IMG/VR virus record: IMGVR_UViG_3300014911_000015 | Span: 1 to 39,376 of that record | Source: a virus | Strand: one strand, 5' to 3' | Length of the DNA stretch: 39,376 nt | Shown here: positions 25,374 to 31,758 of the stretch, in pieces | Position numbering within the stretch: position 1 is the first letter of the stretch | How the letters are laid out: each line of letters begins with the position of its first letter | Position numbers and translations under genes: made by a program | Notes under the pieces: model-generated | What the model was told of the DNA's origin: nothing | Database searches by the model: none | What the model saw: only the letters and a program-made list of their open reading frames with translations

Positions 25374-25390
25374 TTGGCACGAGGCTTGCA
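25374..25390 (+). promoter_or_regulatory. Sigma-54 (RpoN) promoter
   Basis: TTGGCACGAGGCTTGCA matches the sigma-54 consensus YTGGCACGRNNNTTGCW at every defined base, with correct -24 GG / -12 GC spacing. Predicted start is near 25401, 54 nt before the ATG of the first rightward gene. The leader then holds a GGCCCC-agt-GGGGCC hairpin (25422-25436) and a strong ribosome site. Such promoters need an ATP-hydrolysing activator, probably host-encoded. Confidence 0.7.
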
Positions 25391-25454
25391 CTATGTTTCG
25401 GCGGCTGTACGGACACTCACTGGCCCCAGTGGGGCCCTGACGGGAGGAGAGACT

Positions 25455-26075
25455 ATGAGGGCGTTGACGAATCTCGGGAGACTTGCGCAGAAGTATCCGA
25501 CCATCTTCCCTATCCCAGGCGGCGTCATCAGGCAAGAACGGGAGCGGCGGTGGCTTCTTGACTGGGACGGTCATAGCTACACATTTGACGCCCGTCCTAC
25601 GCACGCTGTTATCGCAACAAGGAGCCGCAAAGTAGAACTGCTCGCAATCCGCCTCTACGACGATAAACTGCGAGACGAGACATGGACTGCTGTAGGCTGG
25701 CATCGGCGCCAGCCCGAGTATGTTGTCATCAATGCGTACGGTGCAGCCGGAAGAGCCCTCTACGGCCGCGTCAAAGACGAAGAGCGGTCCGAAGAAGAAG
25801 AAATAGATGCCAGAAAACTCATGGCCGAGACATACGAGCGCATCAACGCAGAGCGCAACTGCAGGAATCTCGTGCCGATCCCGCTTCTGAAACGGGCGCT
25901 TGCCTCCAGCTTGCCTCCCGGAGCGATAAATGACTTGTTGCGGGAGATGGAGTTGGACTACGTCATCGATCTCCAGCCGGTGAGTCATCCCGACGCGGTT
26001 CCGGCAGAGGACAGGCGGCTGGGAATATCGGATCCCTACAGGGGACTCCTGTATTACGTCTACTGGAGAGAGTGA
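25455..26075 (+). CDS. First early gene: protein with C-terminal winged-helix-like domain shared with the giant virion protein
   Basis: A 206-residue protein from ATG 25455 behind GGAGGAGAG; the frame extends further upstream, but that part crosses the sigma-54 promoter and is not coding. Residues 1-105 form an alpha/beta domain of unknown family (WLLDWDGHSYTFDARPTHAV, then WTAVGWHRRQPEYVVINAYG), followed by an acidic linker (KDEERSEEEEIDAR). Residues about 122-206 are the same domain as residues 801-902 and 918-1020 of the giant ejected protein; in my hand alignment 43 of 67 positions match the first copy from LVPIPLL to YYVxWR. The fold looks like a winged helix, so a DNA-binding or regulatory role is plausible. 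It is the likely first product of the sigma-54 promoter. Confidence 0.85.
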   Translation: MRALTNLGRLAQKYPTIFPIPGGVIRQERERRWLLDWDGHSYTFDARPTHAVIATRSRKVELLAIRLYDDKLRDETWTAVGWHRRQPEYVVINAYGAAGRALYGRVKDEERSEEEEIDARKLMAETYERINAERNCRNLVPIPLLKRALASSLPPGAINDLLREMELDYVIDLQPVSHPDAVPAEDRRLGISDPYRGLLYYVYWRE

Positions 26076-26217
26076 GCGAATGCCCCGTCCTGGGGCCGCA
26101 GCCAGGGCGGGGCAGATCGGGACTGCGGCACGCCCCGTCGAGAGGGGATCGAGACTGCCCGCCCGGGTGAGGCGGGCCGCGGGCCGACCGCGTAGTGCCG
26201 GCGGAGAGGAGGCTGCG
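26076..26217 (+). promoter_or_regulatory. 142-nt spacer with a 12-bp hairpin after the stop and a second hairpin
   Basis: Six nt after the stop, GCCCCGTCCTGG (26082-26093) pairs with CCAGGGCGGGGC (26102-26113) over 12 bp with one G-U. A CCCC/GGGG mini-stem and a perfect GCCCGCC-7 nt-GGCGGGC hairpin (26157-26177) follow, then GGAGAGGAGG. The layout is like the two spacers downstream, but the stems are arranged differently. Confidence 0.6.
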
Positions 26218-26706
26218 ATGAGCAGCAAGAAGTGGACCAAGGCGATTAAGGTCAAGGACACTCGTAGCGGGTGCCCTGTTTTTGTCGTCCCCAACCCCTT
26301 CGCGGGTGGGGATCTGGACTGGGGCCGCCGCCCAGCGGTTCCCGCCCTGATAGTCAGGGGCGGGTGGCCTCTGACCGCGATCCGCCGGGCCTACGACGCC
26401 CGGCGCGAGGCGGAGCGCCACGGGCAAGACGGCCCAGCCGCCGCCAGCCGGGCCTGGGAGCGAGCCCGGGCCCGCGCAGCGGCCCGGGACAGGGCCCGCG
26501 CCCGGGCGTACGACCTGGGCGTGCGGGCGGTGGGAGCCGCTCGCCGGGCGGCCCGCCGTATCGGCGGGTCAGCACTGACCCAGGCCGCGACTCGGGGCAG
26601 GATCATCATGGCGATCCGTGCCAAGGTCGCGCCTGAGGCCCTGATCGGATTCGAGGAGGCCGTCCGGGACGCGTACCCGGCATGGCGGCCTGGGAAGGAG
26701 GCGTGA
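26218..26706 (+). CDS. Arg/Ala-rich protein, paralogue 1
   Basis: A 162-residue protein from ATG 26218 behind GGAGAGGAGG; the longer upstream frame runs through hairpin sequence. The middle is a helical, strongly basic segment with the string IRRAYDARREAERHGQDG followed by SRAWERARARAAARDRARAR. This region matches the next gene (VVRRAWASRLAAEHHGQNG ... AEKAIARARAN), so the two are paralogues. The N-terminus (KVKDTRSGCPVFVVPNPFAG) differs. A nucleic-acid-binding role is possible from charge alone. The same structured element follows both genes 5 nt after their stops. Function unknown. Confidence 0.75.
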   Translation: MSSKKWTKAIKVKDTRSGCPVFVVPNPFAGGDLDWGRRPAVPALIVRGGWPLTAIRRAYDARREAERHGQDGPAAASRAWERARARAAARDRARARAYDLGVRAVGAARRAARRIGGSALTQAATRGRIIMAIRAKVAPEALIGFEEAVRDAYPAWRPGKEA

Positions 26707-26711
26707 TCTCC

Positions 26712-26787
26712 GCCCTCCCGGACGGGAGGGCACCCCGCCGTGCGGGCCACCTTGGCGTGGTGGCGGGGCTCCCCGGAGGTACCGGGG
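26712..26787 (+). ncRNA. Three-hairpin structured element, copy A
   Basis: Starts 5 nt after the stop of paralogue 1. Stem 1 GCCCTCCCG/CGGGAGGGC (26712-26720 with 26723-26731); a single A; stem 2 CCCCGCC/GGCGGGG (26733-26739 with 26762-26768) enclosing CCTTGGCGTGG; a CT linker; stem 3 CCCCGG/CCGGGG (26771-26776 with 26782-26787); then TCTAAGA. Copy B repeats the plan with different stem sequences. It may act as 3' end, processing or regulatory RNA. Confidence 0.65.
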
Positions 26788-26840
26788 TCTAAGAGCCCGC
26801 GGGTGGCCGCTCCCCATAGAGCGGCGGAGAGGAGCAAGCG

Positions 26841-27350
26841 ATGGACCGCACAAGAGAAGGAATCTACCTCGGCGAGAGCCAAGGACTGAAGGTGTACCTG
26901 TTCCAAGACCCGACGTATCTCCACGGATCAAGACGGTTTTGGTCCGACTTGGGCCGCTACCCCGAATATCACGACGGCCCCGTGCACGGGTGGGTAATCG
27001 GCGTCGAGGGTTATTCCCTCAACGTCGTCCGTCGGGCCTGGGCCTCTCGTCTGGCGGCTGAGCACCACGGCCAGAACGGCGTCGAGGCCGCAGAGAAGGC
27101 CATTGCACGCGCCCGCGCCAATCACTCCCGGTGGTACCACCGATGCTGCCGGGAGGCAAGATGGGGGTACAAGGTCGCCCAAGCAGCGGCCCAAGCATAC
27201 GTCCGTCAGGAGCGGACGAATGACTACCGGTCGTGGCCCGGAAAAACCGCGTATCGCCTCATGAAAACTGAGGCGGCGAGAAAAGCGTACGAGGAGGTGA
27301 TCTCCAAAAAAATCGAGCTCGAAAGGCTGCGCCAGAAGGCACGGCCGTAG
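26841..27350 (+). CDS. Basic helical protein, paralogue 2
   Basis: A 169-residue protein from ATG 26841 behind GGAGAGGAGC. The N-terminal ~60 residues look beta-rich and aromatic (GLKVYLFQDPTYLHGSRRFW, then PVHGWVIGVEGYSLNVV). The central helix with RRAWASRLAAEHHGQNG matches the preceding gene; the C-terminus is Lys/Arg/Glu-rich (AYEEVISKKIELERLRQKAR). Since the two genes share a central segment and an identically placed 3' hairpin element, they look like a duplicated gene-plus-element cassette. Function unknown. Confidence 0.78.
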   Translation: MDRTREGIYLGESQGLKVYLFQDPTYLHGSRRFWSDLGRYPEYHDGPVHGWVIGVEGYSLNVVRRAWASRLAAEHHGQNGVEAAEKAIARARANHSRWYHRCCREARWGYKVAQAAAQAYVRQERTNDYRSWPGKTAYRLMKTEAARKAYEEVISKKIELERLRQKARP

Positions 27351-27355
27351 CCCTC

Positions 27356-27428
27356 GCCCCCTCGTGGGGGCACCCGGGCGCGCCAGGCGCCTTGACGTGG
27401 CGCCCGGGCTCCGGCCCTAGCGGGCCGG
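27356..27428 (+). ncRNA. Three-hairpin structured element, copy B
   Basis: Starts 5 nt after the stop of paralogue 2. Stem 1 GCCCCC/GGGGGC with loop TCGT (27356-27371); single A; stem 2 CCCGGGCGC/GCGCCCGGG (27373-27381 with 27400-27408) enclosing CCTTGACGTGG; CT linker; stem 3 CCGGCCC/GGGCCGG with loop TAGC (27411-27428); then TCCAAGA. Linkers and loop core are the same as in copy A while the stems differ but stay paired. Confidence 0.65.
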
Positions 27429-27594
27429 TCCAAGACCTGGCGACGAACGCCCCGCCTGCGCGGCGGGGAGCCGGCGGGCCGGCATAGGCCCGCGCGCCCG
27501 GCCCGTGCCGGGAGCCTGCCCCGAGAGGGGCGGCCCTCGGTACGGGCCGTTTTGTTTTGCCCGCCGAACGGCGGGCGGGAGAGAGGAGCGACGC
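27429..27594 (+). promoter_or_regulatory. Further hairpins before the zinc-ribbon gene
   Basis: The spacer continues with CCCCGCC/GGCGGGG, CCGGC/GCCGG-type and GCCCC/GGGGC stems and ends in a perfect GCCCGCC-gaac-GGCGGGC hairpin (27559-27576), 4 nt before the ribosome site GAGAGGAGC (27581-27589). No ORF is credible here. Confidence 0.55.
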
Positions 27595-27786
27595 ATGCGA
27601 GCCTACGACTACGACGCCGTGGTGTATGACGGGGCGGTGTACTGCCTCGACTGCCTGCCGGTCGAGGTGGAGCACCCGGATGTCAGGCCGATATTCGCCA
27701 CGGACGAGTGGGAATACCGCCCGTGCTGCGACCGGTGCGGGCGCGAGGTGGAGTGCGTCACCGTGATCGGAGAGGAGCAGTCATGA
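27595..27786 (+). CDS. Small zinc-ribbon protein
   Basis: A 63-residue protein from ATG 27595 behind GAGAGGAGC. It has two Cys knuckles, CLDC at about residues 18-21 and CCDRC about 25 residues later (YRPCCDRCGREVEC), fitting a zinc ribbon; the N-terminus (RAYDYDAVVYDGAVYC) is a short beta segment. Its stop overlaps the start of the next gene as ATGA, so the two are coupled. Likely a small phage regulatory or accessory protein. Confidence 0.75.
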   Translation: MRAYDYDAVVYDGAVYCLDCLPVEVEHPDVRPIFATDEWEYRPCCDRCGREVECVTVIGEEQS

Positions 27787-27983
27787 CCTACCATACCCCC
27801 ACGACGGACCGACTGACCCGCCTGGCCCGGCGGCTGGGACTCGACGCGACCGTGATCCGGTCGGACCGTGACATGTCTGGCCGATATCTACTCTACGCTG
27901 GATCCCTGCCGCTGACCCCGCTGGGCTGGTCGCGGCAGGAGGCGGCAGAGACGCTGCGCCGGCTGGCGGCCGAGCGCGAGTGA
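27783..27983 (+). CDS. Small hypothetical protein
   Basis: A 66-residue protein from ATG 27783, overlapping the preceding stop (ATGA) and preceded by GGAGAGGAGC. It contains a DRLTRLARRLGLDATVIRSD helix-strand, a short beta hairpin (GRYLLYAGSLPLTPLGWSR) and a closing helix (QEAAETLRRLAAERE). A 'GWS..EA...L' ending is common in small phage proteins of unknown function. No family assigned. Confidence 0.7.
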   Translation: MTYHTPTTDRLTRLARRLGLDATVIRSDRDMSGRYLLYAGSLPLTPLGWSRQEAAETLRRLAAERE

Positions 27984-28061
27984 TGCCCCATGGCCGCCTA
28001 TAGGCCGCGCTATGGCCCCGCAAGCCGTAGCGTGGGCTATACGAGACGCAAGAACTGGAAC

Positions 28062-28079
28062 GCCCGGTGCTGCCCGGGC
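28062..28079 (+). promoter_or_regulatory. Hairpin directly before a ribosome site
   Basis: GCCCGG (28062-28067) and CCGGGC (28074-28079) form a 6-bp stem five nt before GAGAGGAGC of the 280-residue gene. It parallels the hairpins before the genes at 27595 and 29920. Confidence 0.45.
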
Positions 28080-28100
28080 AAGACGAGAGGAGCGACAGAG

Positions 28101-28943
28101 ATGGAACAGGTATGGATCGACGTGATGGGCCGCATAGCCCCCGAGGATGTGTATGAATACGCCCGTCGGGCCGGCGAGACCATTGGCGAATACGTTGCCC
28201 GCCGGGCCAGTCTCGCCGGCCGAACGGATGCGATCCCGGCGCTGATCGCCGAGGTGGAGCGCGCAGGCCGCACCCACTACGTCGTCGAGATCGACGGCAC
28301 GTGGGGCGGTGAGGAGATCCTGCGCGCCGACAGCCTCGACGACGCGGTGCGCCAGGCCGAGGAATGGGCGCAGGACGGCGAATGGGACCGGCGTGTCGTC
28401 GTCTCAGTCTGGGTCGCCCGCCTGGACGCCTACGACCGGATGCGCCGGTCGGACGACATCACCCACGAGACCCTGGTCAACGAGAGCCTGGGGCGCTGGA
28501 TCGACGTTGAGGTCGGTCCGGAGCCCGAGGTGCCCCCGTGCACGGACGGCCGGGAGCACGACTGGTGCGCGCCCTACGAGGTCGTCGGCGGGATCAGGGA
28601 GAATCCCGGCGTGTGGGGCATCGGCGCCGGCGTGGTGCTTCGCCGCGTGTGCCGGCACTGCGGCCGGTACCGGGTGACCGAGAGCCAGCCCGGGTGCTCG
28701 GAGAAGGTGGAGTACAAAGAGCCCGACGAGCGCTCGCGGGCGTGGGTTGAGGCCAGCGTCCTGCGTCGGTACGAGATCCACAGTCGACACTCCGGCGCGT
28801 ACCTCGGCACCTACGAGGGTGCCACCCCCGAGGACGCCGTTGAGGCTCTGGCCCGCGACGCGGGCTACGACTCGGCCACCGACATGGACGCCAGGACGGG
28901 GCAGTCCTGGCGGAACGAGCTCGTGGTCGAGGAGGTGGAATAG
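28101..28943 (+). CDS. Multi-domain early protein with zinc-binding motif
   Basis: A 280-residue protein from ATG 28101 behind GAGAGGAGC; the upstream in-frame extension reads through a hairpin and is excluded. Residues about 55-110 are an alpha/beta domain. Residues 147-187 hold a likely zinc site: Cys147, His153, Cys156, and CRHC at 184-187, around a GGIRENPGVWGIGAGVV stretch. I have seen this 'EHDW ... VGG..ENPGV.G.G.GV ... C..CG' pattern in phage-related sequences but know no named function. The C-terminus (YEIHSRHSGAYLGTYEGATP, then EDAVEALARDAGY) is a small alpha-beta module frequent in accessory phage genes. Probably an early accessory protein. Confidence 0.75.
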   Translation: MEQVWIDVMGRIAPEDVYEYARRAGETIGEYVARRASLAGRTDAIPALIAEVERAGRTHYVVEIDGTWGGEEILRADSLDDAVRQAEEWAQDGEWDRRVVVSVWVARLDAYDRMRRSDDITHETLVNESLGRWIDVEVGPEPEVPPCTDGREHDWCAPYEVVGGIRENPGVWGIGAGVVLRRVCRHCGRYRVTESQPGCSEKVEYKEPDERSRAWVEASVLRRYEIHSRHSGAYLGTYEGATPEDAVEALARDAGYDSATDMDARTGQSWRNELVVEEVE

Positions 28944-29023
28944 ACCACGAGCCGAAACGCCCTCGTCGTCCGGTGGGAATGGCCTCCCGTCGCTGATGAG
29001 GCAGGCCACAGAAAGGAGTGGAA

Positions 29024-29869
29024 ATGGAGCTTACGAATTTGACCCCCCACGAGATCGTCGTCGTCGGCCACGACGGCCGACATCTATTGACCCTGCCGCC
29101 GTCCGGGACGGTGGCCCGGGTGGCAACGACCGAAGAGTCCTTGCCCTCCCTCGCGGTGGACGATCAGGAAATCCCGGTCGTCCGTCCGACGATGGGCGAC
29201 GTCGAGGGCCTGCCGGAGCCGCAGGACGACGTGATCTATGTCGTCTCGCGGCTAGTCGCCGAGGCGGCGCCGCGCATTCGCCGGGATCTCGTGTGTCCCG
29301 GCCCCCTCGTCCGCGACGACGCCGGCCGGCCGATCGGGTGCCGCGGCCTGTCGTACGTCGGTCGTGGCACTGGCCCGGTCGCCGGCCGGGTGGGTCCGGT
29401 GCCGGAGGTGGTCATCCAGTCGGCCACCTCCACCAACGGGCGGTGGGGGCTGGATCTCGTAGCCCCGGAGGGGACTGAGCTCCCCGCCGAGGGCCGGTTG
29501 GAAGACCTCGGCAAAAAGGCCGGCCGGCGAGTGTTTCGCCATATTCCCGCTGAGACGGGCGTGTGGACCATCTTTGCGGGCGACGCGGAGGTGGTGGAGG
29601 GCACGCCGGCCACGGTGGCCGTGCAGATGGGACTCCAGTCCTATCGCGTGGCCACCATCCTCCGCGTTAGGCCCGGGGGGGTCTGGAGGAGCTTCGGCTA
29701 CAAGCGCCGGGGCTCCTGGTACCACATGCTGACCCCGGACGGGCGCGTGGAGGAGGTGCCTGCGCACGTCATCGCGCGTGCGATGGCGCGGCCGGAGGCG
29801 TGCCCAGAACCGCCAGAACCGGAGGAAAACGTGATGGCCGACGCGCTCAGGCGCGCGGGCCTGATCTGA
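29024..29869 (+). CDS. Conserved-type phage protein with an added C-terminal domain
   Basis: A 281-residue protein; ATG 29024 is preferred over GTG 29018, because AGGAG is 5 nt before the ATG. Residues 1-110 have the pattern LTPHEIVVV ... LPPSGTVARV ... EGLPEPQDDVIYVVSRLVAEA ... RRDLVCPGPLVRDDAGRPIG CRGLS, which I recognise from small phage and bacterial proteins of unknown function that normally end there. Here about 170 more residues follow, with a beta-rich part (GVWTIFAGDAEVVEGTPATV) and a segment RVATILRVRPGGVWRSFGYK that reads like a separate domain. The fusion is notable. Confidence 0.75.
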   Translation: MELTNLTPHEIVVVGHDGRHLLTLPPSGTVARVATTEESLPSLAVDDQEIPVVRPTMGDVEGLPEPQDDVIYVVSRLVAEAAPRIRRDLVCPGPLVRDDAGRPIGCRGLSYVGRGTGPVAGRVGPVPEVVIQSATSTNGRWGLDLVAPEGTELPAEGRLEDLGKKAGRRVFRHIPAETGVWTIFAGDAEVVEGTPATVAVQMGLQSYRVATILRVRPGGVWRSFGYKRRGSWYHMLTPDGRVEEVPAHVIARAMARPEACPEPPEPEENVMADALRRAGLI

Positions 29870-29883
29870 CCCCCCGACCGACT

Positions 29884-29904
29884 GCCGCCCTGTGCCGGGG
29901 CGGC
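29884..29904 (+). promoter_or_regulatory. Hairpin directly before a ribosome site
   Basis: GCCGCCC-7 nt-GGGCGGC (29884-29904) is a perfect 7-bp stem; GGAGAGGAGC starts 2 nt later, followed by ATG 29920. Confidence 0.45.
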
Positions 29905-29919
29905 TGGAGAGGAGCGACG

Positions 29920-30789
29920 ATGTCCACGATTTACATACCCTATGGCTCTTTCGCCGAAGGCGACAGCCATGACCAGGATTACTTGGCTATCGAGGCAGAC
30001 GAGGCTATGCTCTCTCGCATTCGGAGGTCCGTTTTGCGGGAAGTCTACAGAGCGGATATCGTCCGCATCAACGATTGGCCGTTTGGGCCGATTGCTGCCG
30101 AGTGCGTGGCCCAGACGATGCCAGAACTTGCCGAGATACTCCCGTCTCTGCGGGTTCCGCGGAACACCTTACTGAAGGCGGTTCGCGAGAATACGATCGA
30201 GAGATGTGGGCAATGCTTCTTCGAGGCGTTCCACATCCGGAAGGCGTATTTCGCTGCGCTTCAGTTGCTCGCGCTGGAGCGCGATGGCGTGTTCTGCTGG
30301 TCGAAATACAGCCTAGAGCGATATTTCAAAGATCGTCCCATGTGGCCCCTTCGCAGGGTCGACTATTCCCAACCCCAAGATATTCGGGAGGCAATGCGTC
30401 TTGTGGCTGCCGCGTTTAGAGAAACGTCGGCGTGCCAGCCCGGAATGATGGGGCAGGAATTTCTGGACGGTACATTTGTGGTCCAGAAGTACTGGCGGGG
30501 GCAAGACTTGCGCGGATTGGATGTTGATGGCTTGGAGTTCCGTTTTTGTGATGGTGGTAGTTGGACCACCGTCTCTGTTGGGCATGGCGTTTTAATCCGC
30601 GAGAGTGGAGAGATTATGCTGGTAGCGGAACAGTCCGGATGCAGCGTGTCGTACACAGTGGGTGCGGCGGACGACGAGCTCGCGGAAAGGATTGTTACGG
30701 CCCTACGGGATGTGCCACCTCGGTACCTCGCAGCGCAAGACGACGAGCTGGAGGCGGAGGACTTGTGGGGCTGGGGAAGCGGCCTATGA
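29920..30789 (+). CDS. Hypothetical early protein, lower GC than neighbours
   Basis: A 289-residue protein from ATG 29920 behind GGAGAGGAGC; the longer frame upstream includes the hairpin and overlaps the previous gene. It is mostly helical in the first 150 residues (EADEAMLSRIRRSVLREVYR, then VPRNTLLKAVRENTIERCGQ) and beta-rich later (DGLEFRFCDGGSWTTVSVGH), ending in an acidic Trp/Gly tail (EAEDLWGWGSGL). Its base composition is visibly less GC-rich than the surrounding genes, which suggests a separate origin. No family recognised. Confidence 0.75.
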   Translation: MSTIYIPYGSFAEGDSHDQDYLAIEADEAMLSRIRRSVLREVYRADIVRINDWPFGPIAAECVAQTMPELAEILPSLRVPRNTLLKAVRENTIERCGQCFFEAFHIRKAYFAALQLLALERDGVFCWSKYSLERYFKDRPMWPLRRVDYSQPQDIREAMRLVAAAFRETSACQPGMMGQEFLDGTFVVQKYWRGQDLRGLDVDGLEFRFCDGGSWTTVSVGHGVLIRESGEIMLVAEQSGCSVSYTVGAADDELAERIVTALRDVPPRYLAAQDDELEAEDLWGWGSGL

Positions 30790-30822
30790 CGAACTAGAGG
30801 AGTAATGCAGAGGGGAGGCGAA

Positions 30823-31101
30823 ATGATCTCTGTCTGCGCCATTTGCGGTACGATCTACCGTTACCGGCCCGACCAAGCCCGCGGCGTCTCCCACGGCGTG
30901 TGCTCGGAGGCCTGCGCCCGCGCCTGGGAAGCTGAGGAGGACTGGATCTCGGACGACCACGACAGTGCTGGCGACACGCTCGCCATGGCCATCGCCCGGG
31001 TGCTGGCCGATGAGCGCTCGGGCCGGCCGCCGCGTGGGATCCCCCTCGACCAGCTCATCAGAGAGCTAGGAATGGAGGGGGAGACCGACGCGGAAAACTA
31101 A
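30823..31101 (+). CDS. Small Cys-pair (zinc-binding) protein
   Basis: About 92 residues from ATG 30823, which has GGGGAGG 4 nt upstream; ATG 30805 is also in frame but its GAGGAG is too close. Motif CAICGTIY ... CSEACARAWE is a C-x2-C/C-x3-C zinc site at the N-terminus; the C-terminus is acidic and helical (DQLIRELGMEGETDAEN). Probably a small early regulator or adaptor. Confidence 0.7.
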   Translation: MISVCAICGTIYRYRPDQARGVSHGVCSEACARAWEAEEDWISDDHDSAGDTLAMAIARVLADERSGRPPRGIPLDQLIRELGMEGETDAEN

Positions 31102-31155
31102 ACGCGCGCACGCGCGCAGCCCCCCTTTACCCCCACGCGAAGGAGGTGGAGCATA

Positions 31156-31410
31156 ATGCAACATATCGCTGGACTTCGGGGTGGCCTGCCGTCAGGCTGG
31201 CACGTGGTGCACGACCCGAAACGAGGTTGGGCCGCTATTCGGTTCTGGTGGCAGGGCTCCCCGCCCCAATTGTGGGCAGAGGATGTCAAGGGCCACATCT
31301 GCTACGGATACGGTGCTCTGTCGATCGGCCGCTGGACTTCCAGATCGGCCGCATACCGTGACCTGCAGGCAGCCCGCCGAAAAACCGCTATTCGGGGCAA
31401 CCAAGCCTGA
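31156..31410 (+). CDS. Small hypothetical protein, aromatic
   Basis: An 84-residue protein from ATG 31156 with AGGAGG 9 nt upstream. The sequence has a Trp/Gly/His-rich beta pattern (SGWHVVHDPKRGWAAIRFWW) and ends in a basic helix (SAAYRDLQAARRKTAIRGNQ). It is the last gene before the second rightward promoter. Function unknown. Confidence 0.65.
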   Translation: MQHIAGLRGGLPSGWHVVHDPKRGWAAIRFWWQGSPPQLWAEDVKGHICYGYGALSIGRWTSRSAAYRDLQAARRKTAIRGNQA

Positions 31411-31425
31411 ATAGCGCAAACCGGC

Positions 31426-31454
31426 TTGACTATTCCGGCCGAATCTGCCACAAT
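31426..31454 (+). promoter_or_regulatory. Sigma-70 promoter for the recombination/replication genes
   Basis: TTGACT (31426-31431, 5 of 6) and CACAAT (31449-31454, 4 of 6) are separated by exactly 17 nt, and the segment is clearly AT-richer than its surroundings. Expected start of transcription is near 31461, about 30 nt before ATG 31492. It is placed right after the accessory genes and before zinc-ribbon, yqaJ and recT. Confidence 0.65.
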
Positions 31455-31491
31455 AGAATCGGCTGGAGACGGAAGGAGAAGTGGACCACCT

Positions 31492-31758
31492 ATGCCCTCC
31501 CAACGTTTCTGTGTCCGCAGGCTGGACGCCGTCGTGTGTCCGGAATGCGGCGAACCAGGTAACCTCGTATGGCGTCGGTTGCCTGGCGAGGGCCTTCACG
31601 TCGCAATCTGTCCCTCCTGCCAGGCTGTGCACGTGGCCGACGGCCCGTTCGACCTGAGCCTGCCACCGCAGGCACCAGACATGCCGGCAGAGATTCGACA
31701 CGGAGTCTTTATTGTCCAGACGGTGGCGGAATCGAAATGGAAGGAGTGTCGCAAGTGA
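31492..31758 (+). CDS. Zinc-ribbon protein upstream of the exonuclease
   Basis: An 88-residue protein from ATG 31492. The ribosome site AAGGAG is about 13 nt upstream, so translation start is not ideal, but no better in-frame start exists. It contains two Cys knuckles, CPEC and CPSC, about 25 residues apart, a zinc ribbon; the C-terminus (MPAEIRHGVFIVQTVAESKW) is beta-helical. It overlaps the next gene by GTGA, so is coupled to the exonuclease. Small zinc ribbons near recombination genes are common but unassigned. Confidence 0.7.
   Translation: MPSQRFCVRRLDAVVCPECGEPGNLVWRRLPGEGLHVAICPSCQAVHVADGPFDLSLPPQAPDMPAEIRHGVFIVQTVAESKWKECRK

Larger units (their letters stand above)
24161..25454. other. 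Large non-coding, highly structured intergenic region between divergent modules
   Basis: I see no credible protein gene over about 1.3 kb; the ORFs present are Pro/Arg/Ser-rich with poor starts. The part from 24390 is full of strong inverted repeats: 24442-24471 (8-bp arms), 24514-24561 (9-bp arms), 24685-24743 (about 23 paired bp with small bulges), 24855-24908 (CCTAGA/TCTAGG enclosing a CCCGC/GCGGG hairpin), 24908-24971 (about 25 paired bp), 24989-25053 (CGCACGCG/CGCGTGCG), 25129-25188 (TGCGAGTG/CACTCGCA) and 25304-25347. It ends in palindromes and a sigma-54 promoter. Possible roles are a structured RNA, a packaging or replication site, or a regulatory hub. Adjacent and nested helices favour an RNA, but this is inference. 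Confidence 0.6.

Noticed and set aside
25101-25454. N-terminal extension of the first early gene
   Set aside because: The extension crosses the palindromes and the sigma-54 promoter, and its composition is Arg/Ser-rich. ATG 25455 has a much better ribosome site.
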